NCBI GenBank assembly: GCA_021809235.1
Contig: JAKBAG010000158.1
Location: forward strand, 1-7,151
DNA from: Acidobacteriota bacterium
GTDB lineage: Bacteria; Acidobacteriota; Terriglobia; Terriglobales; Acidobacteriaceae
Length of the DNA: 7,151 bases
Reading direction: 5' to 3'
Of this stretch, positions 1 to 6,624 are shown piece after piece. Positions within the stretch are counted from its first letter, which is position 1, and every line of letters starts with the position of its first letter. The position numbers were made by a program, and so were the translations under genes. The notes under the pieces are model-generated. The model did not search any database. It was not told the origin of the DNA and saw nothing but the letters and a program-made list of their open reading frames with translations.

Positions 1-3000
1 AAGTTAAGGCTGGTGGCCGAGAGGGTGTCCGTGGCGGCGGCGATGCCGGTGCCGGTCAGCGGTGCGGTCTGGGTTCCGGCGCTGTCCACCAGGGTTAGAG
101 TGCCGGATGCAGCTCCGGTAGCGGTGGGCGAGAAGCTGATGGAAATGGCGCAGGCGTTGGCGGCGGCCAGCGAGCTGCCACAGCCGTTGGAGGTGATCTG
201 AAAGGGTCCGGTGACGGTGGCTGAGGTGATTGTGAGGGTATTGCCACCGGTGTTTTCCACGGAGATGGCCTGGGCCGTTGCCGTGGTGCCGGTCTGCTGC
301 GGCGAGAAGGCCAGCAAAGCAGGCTGCAGGGTGACGGCAGCCGGAGCGACGGCAGTGCCGGTGAGTGCGGCCTGGAGCTGGCCGCCGGCAACGTTGGCGA
401 AGACTGTGAGCGAGGCGGTGCGGGTGCCCTGCTGGCTGGGCGCAAACTGGACCTGGAGGGTGCAGGTGGCTCCGGGGGAAATGGTCTGGCCGGAGCAGTT
501 GTCGTATTCGGAGAAGTCCGCGGGATTGCTGCCGGAGAGGCTGACTGAACTGGGGGTCAGCGGCAGGGCGCCGGTGTTGGAGACAGTGATGCTCTGGGTG
601 GGGCTGGTGGTGCCGACACTGGTGGAGGCAAAGGTGAGCGTGGACGGAGCCAGCGAGGCGGTGGCCACCGAGGCGGCGGTTACAGCCAGCGGAATCTGCC
701 AGATGCCGCGGCCATAAGTGGCGGCGGTGAGCATGGGCGTAGTGGCTCCCAGGGGAGTGGCAAGCAGTTGGGTGACTGGCGCAAGCGGCAGTCCGGAACC
801 ATAGAAGGCGAAGCAGGAGGTCGTGGCGCAGGTGGTGACCTGATGGGTCATGTAAACGCCGGTGTCCAGCGCAACGTAGAGGGTGTTGGCATCCTGCGGA
901 TCGACGACGATGGAGTTGGCTGGAGCCGGAGGCAGGTTGGAGGCAATGGCGGTCCAGCTTTGTCCGCCATTGGTGGAGCGGTAGAGCTGGGGCGAACCCT
1001 GCGCGCCGGAGGAAAAGCCTTCAATGGCGACGTAGACGGTCTGGCCGGTGGTGTCGTGCGGGTCAATGGTGATGTCAGCGACATCGTAGCCGAAGGGGTT
1101 GAAGCCGTAGGGGGAGTTGGTGACGGGGCTGAGGGCGAGATCAGTCCAGCCGGTGATAGAGCCGGAGGATGGCTGGAATACGGTGGTGAAGAGGTGGCCG
1201 GGAACGGAGCTGGTGCCGCCGGTCATGCCGACGTAGAGGGTTTCCGTACCGTTGGTGTTGGCGTGGACGGAAAGCGAGCGGATGAGTGCGTTGCTGACGC
1301 AGGAGGAGTCGGGCAGGCCGTCGAGCGGACCGCTGAGCGCGCTGGCCGCCGACCAGTTGCTGCCGTTGCCGGCTCCGCGCCAGATGCGGCAGGTAGCGAC
1401 GAGCAGTTGCGAGGGATCGAGGGCATCCTGGACAAAAGCAGCCGGGAAGTTCATGGCCAGCCCGTCATTGTTGACCTGCGATTCTCCGACGGTAGGCGAG
1501 TTGCCCCAGGCGCTGCCGGAGCAGAGGCTGGTGGAGGTGCAGTGGTAGATGGCGACTCCGGCGGCAAGGTTGGCGTACCAGTTATTCACGCTGGAGGTGG
1601 GGTCGATGAGCACCGGACCGCCCTCGCCACTGAGCAACTGAGGCCAGACTGTGGGCGAGGGGGCGGTGTTGACGATGCCGGCCGAGCCTGTACCTGCGAC
1701 CCCGGCCAGCAGCGTGTCCGGCGTGGCCGGACTCTGCGCCAGAGCCGGGATCTCGCCCAGCGGTCCGAGAGCGGCGTTGAGGTTGGCGAAGTGGGTGGAG
1801 TCGGTGGAGTTGCAGGGGCTGCCGGTTTCGGCAACGGCGTCGATGGAACGCCAGAGGCCGCTATCATTGCCGACGAAGACGAGCAACGGATTGGCTGTGT
1901 TCCAGGCGAAGGCATGCTGAAAGGCGCCGACGGCGGAGCTGCCGCAGGTGGTGGCGTTGGTCGTGTTGCGCCACTGGCAACTGTTCGCCAGCGAACAGCG
2001 GTAGAGATCGACGCCCCCGGCGAACAAGAGCGTGTCCTGATTGGAGGGGACGGCATCGAGAGTGAGGTTGTAATCGCCGCTGGGGATGGTGGCGCTGCCG
2101 CCGGTGGTGGAGGTTTCCAGCGCCGTGGTGTTCCATTGCGTGGGGAATTGGAATGGCTGGGTGGAACAGATGCCGCCAGAAAGCGCGCAAGGATCCTGCC
2201 AGATGCCCTGATCCTGAAGGTTGACATCGACGGTCCAGGTGAAGGTGTCGCCGGTTTGGGGATTGACGGCGATGGCACCGCGGAAGATGGGGCAACCGGT
2301 GGCACCAGGAAAGCCGGATTGCGAGGGGCAGTGGACACTGGTGAGTCCGGTACCGGGCTGGTTGGACAACCGTGACCAGTGGATGCCGTCACTGGACTGG
2401 TAGTAACCGTGGTAGCGGATGGCAGCCAGAAAAAGATGGCGCTGTGGATTCCAGGCGATGGCGGTGGCCGGATTGCCGTCGGGCGGGCTTAGGGCATCGG
2501 CCGGACCCTGAATATCCTGGCCGTTGGGGTCAGTGACGGTGGCCATATGCCAGGTGGCTCCGCTGTCGGAGGAGTAAAAAAGCCCGGTGTAGCTGGCCGG
2601 GCTGCCCTGCAGCCCGTTGACCTGTCCGCTTTCATAGGCGTGGCTGACGGCGGCGACAACCAGCAGGGGATTGGTACTGCTCCAGGCAAAGCCGGCAAAG
2701 CCCTCGCCGACGAAGGAGACGTCCTTGCCGGCAAGTCCGGATTCGAGGTCGCTGGTCTGGGTAATGAGCGACCAGGTGCTTCCGTTGTCCGTGGAACGAA
2801 GCAGTCCGGCGCCGTAATAGCTGTCGAGAGCGTCGTTGGGATCCCCAAGCCCGGCCAGCAGGACGCCGGTGGCTCCGGGCTGGAAGCTGATCGCGCCCAC
2901 ACTGAGGCTGGCCTCGGCGGCAGAGGCCAGGGCGGGAATGTTGTCCGTCATCGGGGTGAAGGGTACGGTGGAGCTGGCCTGGGAAAGATTGGTCTGCCAG

Positions 3001-3413
3001 AGTCCCCCTCCAGTGGTGCCGACGAGCAGGTGATTGCCGGTTGCATCGGAGGGGTCGATGGCAAGCGCAGTAATGCGGCCGGAGATCAGGCCGTAGTTGG
3101 GTGTGTCGATGGCCTGCGGGCCAATGGCGTTCCAGGCAGGATTGGAGGGGCTACCGCTGGCGCGCGGTCGCAGCAGCGGAGCTGGCAGAGGCGCTGGCAA
3201 GGTGCCACGAAGCAGGCGCTGTGGCCAGCCACGACGGGCGAGAAATTGATCGGCGGCTCGCTGTTGTGGGGCGCGGTTCCGGAAGGCGTGCGGCGTGGTG
3301 TTTGCCTGCGCGGCGGCTGGAGTGAGTGGCGCGGCAAGCAGGCACAGGATTGTGGCGAGGGCCGGATGCCCGCGTCGTTGCCTCAGGTCCTGTGGCCATC
3401 TGTGCCGCAGCAT
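1..3413 (-). CDS. Secreted Asp-box (BNR/sortilin-like) beta-propeller protein with C-terminal choice-of-anchor D Ig-like repeats, 3' end outside window
   Basis: My reading of the minus strand gives one open frame from ATG 3413 to the window edge, 1137 codons without stop or frameshift. Residues 1-15 are basic and 17-36 hydrophobic (HPALATILCLLAAPLTPAAA), a Sec signal peptide with likely cleavage near AAAQA. Residues 38-85 form an Arg/Pro-rich linker. Residues 86-908 are propeller blades with Asp-boxes STDNGSTW (207-214), SSDSGATW (281-288), SSDGIHW (340-346) and STNGGQSW (813-820), closing with ATYGRGIWQIPL. Small Cys pairs (409/416, 473/479, 625/631, 862/867) suit an extracellular, disulfide-bonded fold. 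Residues about 919-1024 and 1027-1127 are two Ig-like choice-of-anchor D/ASH repeats, each with a Cys pair before a final LTGTxxA strand; a third starts at 1128. Such proteins bind or process surface polymers or act as adhesins; the substrate is unknown and no sialidase active site was identified. A start at 3473 is possible but lacks a ribosome binding site. Confidence 0.9.
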   Translation of the reverse strand, partial: MLRHRWPQDLRQRRGHPALATILCLLAAPLTPAAAQANTTPHAFRNRAPQQRAADQFLARRGWPQRLLRGTLPAPLPAPLLRPRASGSPSNPAWNAIGPQAIDTPNYGLISGRITALAIDPSDATGNHLLVGTTGGGLWQTNLSQASSTVPFTPMTDNIPALASAAEASLSVGAISFQPGATGVLLAGLGDPNDALDSYYGAGLLRSTDNGSTWSLITQTSDLESGLAGKDVSFVGEGFAGFAWSSTNPLLVVAAVSHAYESGQVNGLQGSPASYTGLFYSSDSGATWHMATVTDPNGQDIQGPADALSPPDGNPATAIAWNPQRHLFLAAIRYHGYYQSSDGIHWSRLSNQPGTGLTSVHCPSQSGFPGATGCPIFRGAIAVNPQTGDTFTWTVDVNLQDQGIWQDPCALSGGICSTQPFQFPTQWNTTALETSTTGGSATIPSGDYNLTLDAVPSNQDTLLFAGGVDLYRCSLANSCQWRNTTNATTCGSSAVGAFQHAFAWNTANPLLVFVGNDSGLWRSIDAVAETGSPCNSTDSTHFANLNAALGPLGEIPALAQSPATPDTLLAGVAGTGSAGIVNTAPSPTVWPQLLSGEGGPVLIDPTSSVNNWYANLAAGVAIYHCTSTSLCSGSAWGNSPTVGESQVNNDGLAMNFPAAFVQDALDPSQLLVATCRIWRGAGNGSNWSAASALSGPLDGLPDSSCVSNALIRSLSVHANTNGTETLYVGMTGGTSSVPGHLFTTVFQPSSGSITGWTDLALSPVTNSPYGFNPFGYDVADITIDPHDTTGQTVYVAIEGFSSGAQGSPQLYRSTNGGQSWTAIASNLPPAPANSIVVDPQDANTLYVALDTGVYMTHQVTTCATTSCFAFYGSGLPLAPVTQLLATPLGATTPMLTAATYGRGIWQIPLAVTAASVATASLAPSTLTFASTSVGTTSPTQSITVSNTGALPLTPSSVSLSGSNPADFSEYDNCSGQTISPGATCTLQVQFAPSQQGTRTASLTVFANVAGGQLQAALTGTAVAPAAVTLQPALLAFSPQQTGTTATAQAISVENTGGNTLTITSATVTGPFQITSNGCGSSLAAANACAISISFSPTATGAASGTLTLVDSAGTQTAPLTGTGIAAATDTLSATSLN

Positions 3414-3419
3414 ACGCTG

Positions 3420-3424
3420 TCTCC
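3420..3424 (-). promoter_or_regulatory. Ribosome binding site deciding the start of the propeller gene
   Basis: On the minus strand GGAGA lies six bases before ATG 3413. The in-frame ATG 20 codons further upstream (3473) is preceded by GCAGACGCTCTTC, with no purine-rich match. Starting at 3413 also puts the signal peptide hydrophobic core at the usual distance (about 16 residues) from the N-terminus. Confidence 0.6.
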
Positions 3425-3755
3425 AACGGAGAACGGTCGCAGCCTGGGGTGGAAGTGCATCCGATATATCCATGAAGAGCGTCTGCGGCCTGTGCCCGAA
3501 CTTTCGCTTCGACTGGCGGAGGTTCTCTCCGAGTGCCAGACGAACGCGTGTGAGAATTCAGGGGCTCAGCCGCCTCGCGGAAACGCCGGTCTGTGAAGCT
3601 CGAAACAACTGCACCACCCTGTACCTATGGAATGACAGAGTGGACAGGAATATCGAGTGCCGGATGAGAATTTCCGTGAGACTCTTCCCAACTTCTAATG
3701 TGTGTTTCATTATAGAACTCAAATTTTCCAAACCATGTATGAAAATCCACCAACT

Positions 3756-3762
3756 GAAGAGG
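3756..3762 (+). promoter_or_regulatory. Ribosome binding site of the rubrerythrin-VIT1 gene
   Basis: GAAGAGG lies just before tandem GTG codons at 3764 and 3767. Spacing is one base to the first GTG and four to the second, so GTG 3767 may be the real start. An in-frame TGA at 3755-3757 excludes any earlier start. A second purine run, GGAAAGGA (3808-3815), precedes GTG 3827 and offers a shorter alternative. Confidence 0.4.
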
Positions 3763-3763
3763 T

Positions 3764-5038
3764 GTGGTGCAGACTCCGATCCTGGGCTATGCTGAAGTCG
3801 AAGCGAAAGGAAAGGAAACCAAGCACGTGGCTCTGGACCCATGGAAGAATGCGCGGATGAAGAAGGTGGTGGCCAGCCTGGAAGGCAACTGGCAGGCGGA
3901 GATGAGCGGTTACCACACTTATATGGCGCTGGCGGATCGGGAGACGGATGTGGTGCGGGCACAGGTGCTGCGGCACCTGGCGCAGGCAGAGCTGGACCAT
4001 GCGGCGCTGTGGGCCGGGCGACTGAAGGAGCTGGGTGCAGCGGAACCGGTGTATACGGGCGGGCCGCAGGGCGAAGCAGATTCGCTGGCCAATCGCGCCG
4101 GTGGTCCCTTGATGGCGCTGCGGCGGCTGGAGATTGAGGAGAGTCGGGATATCGCGCGCTACGGCGGGCAGTTGAAGGATTTGGGCGATGAAGGCTCGAT
4201 TGCGATTCTGCAGCACGTGATTGAGGACGAGAAGGAGCACTATCGCGAGCTGGGCGGGCTGCTACGCGGGCATGCGCCGGCCAGCACTGCGGATGGAAAG
4301 CCGATTGTGCACGCGCAGGGGCTGCTGGATGAGATGCTGGCGCGGCGCGATGAGGGCCGATCCCAGGCAGGAAGCTGGATTGGGGATGCGATCTATGGCG
4401 TGAACGATGGCTTGGGAGCAATCTTCGGCATTGTCTCCGGAGTCTCCGGCGCGACGGCCGGTAACGGACATTATGTCCTGCTGGCCGGGCTGGCGGGGAT
4501 GATTGCCAGTGCGCTGTCGATGGGGTCGGGTGCGTATCTGGCGGCCAAAAGCGAGCGCGAGATCCATGAGGCTGAGGTGCATCGGGAGCGCGAAGCGGTG
4601 ACGATGAATCCGGGCGAGGCGCGGGAGCTGCTGTCGCTCTACTACCAGGTGAAGGGACTGCCGCATGACGATGCCGAGCGCGTGGTGGAGCACCTGGCGC
4701 GGGATCCGGAGCAGTTGCTGAAGGCGCTGGTTGCCGAGCGGTTGGATACGGGCGAGGATGGGCTGAAGGTGCCATGGGTTTCGGCAGTCTCAGGCACAAT
4801 TTCGACGGCCATTGGGGCGACGATTCCCATTGTGCCGTTCTTCTTTATGAGCGGAGTACCGGCGGTGGTGGCAGCGGCGGCGGTTTCGCTGGTAGCCCAC
4901 TTTGCGGTGGGTGCGGCGAAGAGTCTGATTACGGTGCGCTCATGGTGGTCGAGCGGGCTGGAGATGACAGTGGTGGGCGCAGTGGAAGGGGCGGTGACCT
5001 ATGGCATCGGGTTATGGATGGGGCACCTGGGCGCATAG
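3764..5038 (+). CDS. Rubrerythrin/ferritin-like domain fused to VIT1/CCC1 transporter (MbfA-like metal exporter)
   Basis: The 424-residue product has two parts. Residues about 35-165 form a four-helix di-iron domain: E46 in helix 1 (AEMSGYHTY), E76xxH79 in helix 2 (AELDHA), E123xxE126 in helix 3 (LEIEES) and E156xxH159 in helix 4 (EDEKEHYREL). This is the rubrerythrin ligand pattern, complete. Residues about 205-424 are a VIT1/CCC1 domain: IYGVNDGLGAIFGIVSGVSG, then ALSMGSGAYLAAKSERE, a charged cytoplasmic helical segment (267-335) rich in Glu and His, and three more membrane segments after P337. Family knowledge: in rhizobial MbfA the di-iron domain senses or captures Fe and the VIT1 part exports it across the inner membrane, protecting against iron and peroxide stress. 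Iron as substrate is inferred; manganese is possible. The start is a GTG (3764 or 3767); starts at 3827 or ATG 3857 would still keep all ligands. It has its own promoter candidate and may be monocistronic. Confidence 0.93.
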   Translation: MVQTPILGYAEVEAKGKETKHVALDPWKNARMKKVVASLEGNWQAEMSGYHTYMALADRETDVVRAQVLRHLAQAELDHAALWAGRLKELGAAEPVYTGGPQGEADSLANRAGGPLMALRRLEIEESRDIARYGGQLKDLGDEGSIAILQHVIEDEKEHYRELGGLLRGHAPASTADGKPIVHAQGLLDEMLARRDEGRSQAGSWIGDAIYGVNDGLGAIFGIVSGVSGATAGNGHYVLLAGLAGMIASALSMGSGAYLAAKSEREIHEAEVHREREAVTMNPGEARELLSLYYQVKGLPHDDAERVVEHLARDPEQLLKALVAERLDTGEDGLKVPWVSAVSGTISTAIGATIPIVPFFFMSGVPAVVAAAAVSLVAHFAVGAAKSLITVRSWWSSGLEMTVVGAVEGAVTYGIGLWMGHLGA

Positions 5039-5078
5039 CATGCCATCCATTCCCGCATTCGGAATTCAATCCCGATAC

Positions 5079-5097
5079 TTGCTCAGATTTTGAGCAA
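5079..5097. other. Small inverted repeat after the VIT1 gene
   Basis: TTGCTCA and TGAGCAA form a perfect seven-base stem around the loop GATTT, 40 bases after the transporter stop codon. The bases that follow (CTATTACC) are not a T-run, so intrinsic termination would be weak. It could equally be an operator-like dyad for the downstream glycosidase gene. Confidence 0.35.
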
Positions 5098-5145
5098 CTA
5101 TTACCATGCGTCTGTGTTACTGGTGATATCAGGTTTCGACTCCCC

Positions 5146-5186
5146 GGGTGTCATCCTCTTTGCGCCCGTAGGCCAGGATGTCATCC
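5146..5186 (+). promoter_or_regulatory. Paired palindromic 11-mers upstream of the glycosidase gene, second overlapping its ribosome binding site
   Basis: GGGTGTCATCC (5146-5156) and GGATGTCATCC (5176-5186) differ at one base and are exactly 30 bases apart. The second is a perfect odd palindrome (GGATG-T-CATCC) and contains most of the AGGA Shine-Dalgarno (5175-5178) nine bases before ATG 5188. In RNA, CATCCT (5152-5157) could pair with AGGATG (5175-5180) and mask the ribosome binding site. Three bases per helical turn multiples (30 bp) would also suit a protein bound to one DNA face. Chance cannot be excluded for such short repeats. Confidence 0.3.
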
Positions 5187-5187
5187 G

Positions 5188-6456
5188 ATGAATGCATTGG
5201 TTCGCATCGCCGCCGCCACACTATGCGCTTCGATCAGTTTGCTGTCCGCTTCCTGCGGAAGCTCCAGCACCACATCATCCAGCACCACGCCTCCCCCACA
5301 CCCGACGCCATCCTCCTCGGGAGTTGCTGTTGTCTCCGGCAAGCTTGTACTAACCAACACCACAACACCTTTCACGCCCCGAGGATTCACCTCGGTGGGT
5401 ATTCTGTATCCCGCTCCCTACGCCTCCACACTCTGCTCCAGCACGTTTCTGGCCTCCAATGTCGGAGTCAATATGCAGCAGGCTCAAGCCGCCATTACCG
5501 CCGCGCCACTGCCCGGGTTAGCCTATAACGCAACCATCCAGGCCATGGTGCAGGATTGGCACGTCAACACCGTGCGCTTTCAGGTAAACCAGGGCGCGCT
5601 CGATTACGAGTACACAAACCATCTGACCGCATATGCCGACATGGTTCGCAGCGTCATCGAACAGGCGCGCGCTGCAGGCCTGATCGTCGATCTTGCCATG
5701 CAAACCGAGCGCATCAGTTGCACTCCTCTGGAGAACGGGAATCTACAGAGGCTGCCGGATATCAACACCGAGCAGGCATGGGCTCAGCTGCTCAATACCA
5801 CCCTCACCAACGACACCGGCATTATCCTTGAAGTATTCAACGAGCCGGATGCGGAAGTTGCCTGTAACCTCGGCTCCTACACCCAGCCGGACTGGACGGC
5901 ATGGGCCACCGGCTGCGGCAACGAGCCACAGCAGGGCATGCTCACGCTGGGCCAGTATCTCCGTAACCTGGCCCCGAATAACGTCCTGCTCTTCGACGGT
6001 GAGGGCATTGATTTCGGGTTTGCAGGATTCACTGTGCCTGCAGGAATGCCTTCCAACTCTGCCTACACCTTCCATCCCTACAACTATGTTTTCAACAGCA
6101 GCCTTGCCGACAGCTCAAGTGCCTGGGATGCTATCTTCGGCAACTTTGCAGCAGGCGGCCAGGCTGTCTTTGTCACCGAATGGGATGAAGCGTTCGCTTG
6201 CCCGAACGATCCGAACCAGACCATCACAGACAACTTCATCCAGTCGTATCTGCCAGCCCACTCCATTGGCATGATCGCGTTCTCGTGGGACTATGCGGTC
6301 CAATCAAGCGGCTACCTGGTCAACAGCTATAGCTATCCCGGGAATACAGCCAACTACCAGTTGGTGGACCCCAACAACTCCGGCTGCGCGGAGGATGGCG
6401 GCGCTGTTCTGCAGAAACAGTTTCAGGCGGAAGCTGCTTCCGGCAGTGTTTCCTGA
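5188..6456 (+). CDS. GH5/cellulase-like glycoside hydrolase, probable lipoprotein
   Basis: The 422-residue product begins with a signal peptide (MNALVRIAAATLCASISLL) ending in SAS-C23, a lipobox-like site with Ser rather than Leu at -3. A Ser/Thr/Pro linker (24-44) follows, so the enzyme is probably tethered to the outer membrane or periplasmic face. The rest reads as a GH-A clan TIM barrel: DWHVNTVRF with R130 (strand 2), AGLIVDL (164-169, strand 3), LEVFNEP with acid/base E219 after N218 (strand 4), FHPY with H296 and Y298 (strand 6), FVTEWDEAF with nucleophile E331 (strand 7) and AFSWDY with W367 (strand 8). These match the conserved GH5 positions. The His commonly found after strand 3 is not seen (VDLAMQTE). 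Substrate is undetermined; beta-glucan or mannan are family guesses. Several Cys suggest disulfides. ATG 5188 has AGGA nine bases upstream; a longer in-frame extension would overlap the VIT1 gene by 265 bases and destroy the signal peptide. Confidence 0.85.
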   Translation: MNALVRIAAATLCASISLLSASCGSSSTTSSSTTPPPHPTPSSSGVAVVSGKLVLTNTTTPFTPRGFTSVGILYPAPYASTLCSSTFLASNVGVNMQQAQAAITAAPLPGLAYNATIQAMVQDWHVNTVRFQVNQGALDYEYTNHLTAYADMVRSVIEQARAAGLIVDLAMQTERISCTPLENGNLQRLPDINTEQAWAQLLNTTLTNDTGIILEVFNEPDAEVACNLGSYTQPDWTAWATGCGNEPQQGMLTLGQYLRNLAPNNVLLFDGEGIDFGFAGFTVPAGMPSNSAYTFHPYNYVFNSSLADSSSAWDAIFGNFAAGGQAVFVTEWDEAFACPNDPNQTITDNFIQSYLPAHSIGMIAFSWDYAVQSSGYLVNSYSYPGNTANYQLVDPNNSGCAEDGGAVLQKQFQAEAASGSVS

Positions 6457-6469
6457 CAAGCGATAGAGA

Positions 6470-6493
6470 AAGGGGAAGCGCCTGCTTCTCCTT
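6470..6493 (+). terminator. Hairpin after the glycosidase gene, weak terminator candidate
   Basis: AAGGGGAAGC (6470-6479) pairs with GCTTCTCCTT (6484-6493) as a ten-base stem with one G-T wobble and a GCCT loop, starting 14 bases after the stop codon. It is not followed by a T-run (CGGATCGC), so it may stabilise the transcript end rather than terminate. Confidence 0.4.
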
Positions 6494-6527
6494 CGGATCG
6501 CTGCATCTTATCTGCCCTACGCATGGA

Positions 6528-6577
6528 CGTCCCTGACTGTGGAACCGACTCAGTCAGGGACGACGCGTTTTCTGTTT
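6528..6577 (+). terminator. Intrinsic terminator between convergent genes
   Basis: CGTCCCTGACTG (6528-6539) and CAGTCAGGGACG (6551-6562) form a perfect twelve-base stem around an eleven-base loop. Five bases later comes TTTTCTGTTT (6568-6577), a T-rich tail on the plus strand, so it best serves the glycosidase transcript. On the minus strand the stem is followed by TCCATGCGTAG, not T-rich, so it is a poorer terminator for the cupin gene. Confidence 0.65.
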
Positions 6578-6624
6578 CGAGCATTCGTGGCAAGGCTACC
6601 CCCAGCCAGCACCGTTCCGAGCCT

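Larger units (their letters stand above)
3414..3763. promoter_or_regulatory. Divergent intergenic region with a shared promoter-like core
   Basis: This 350-base stretch separates the propeller gene (minus) from the rubrerythrin-VIT1 gene (plus) and holds no convincing coding sequence. The segment 3693-3755 is clearly richer in A+T than its surroundings. Plus-strand candidate: -35 TTCCCA (3685-3690), 17-base spacer, -10 CATTAT (3708-3713), about 45-50 bases before the VIT1 start. Minus-strand candidate: a perfect TATAAT at 3714-3709, but with no good -35, and it would leave a leader of roughly 290 bases. The core is flanked by a dyad, TTCTA (3693-3697) and TAGAA (3713-3717), that could be an operator. 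A small hairpin CGGAG/CTCCG (3517-3531) lies in the propeller gene leader. All of these are weak matches judged by eye. Confidence 0.35.

Noticed and set aside
211..717. 168-codon plus-strand open frame
   Set aside because: Antisense to the Ig-like repeats of the propeller gene; no domain, no ribosome binding context, composition explained by the opposite strand.
768..2375. 535-codon plus-strand open frame as a gene
   Set aside because: It lies fully inside and in codon register with the minus-strand propeller gene. Its product is a G/V/A/D/E-rich sequence with no recognisable domain, while the minus strand encodes a signal peptide, Asp-boxes and Ig-like repeats.
1586..2392. 268-codon minus-strand open frame
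   Set aside because: Same strand as the propeller gene but a different frame; Pro/Ser/Thr-rich translation caused by the third-position C bias of the true frame.
3693..3717. Irr-type (ICE) or Fur box upstream of the transporter gene
   Set aside because: Only half-site resemblance (TTCTAAT, CATTAT). The arms are 15 bases apart and do not match either consensus well enough to name a regulator.
3558..4799. 413-codon minus-strand open frame
   Set aside because: It is antisense to the rubrerythrin-VIT1 gene, Pro/Ser/Ala/Arg-rich and without domain features; the plus strand has a complete set of family motifs.
4774..5187. N-terminal extension of the glycosidase frame back into the transporter gene
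   Set aside because: It would overlap the VIT1 gene by 265 bases and bury the lipoprotein signal peptide that begins at ATG 5188, which has its own ribosome binding site.
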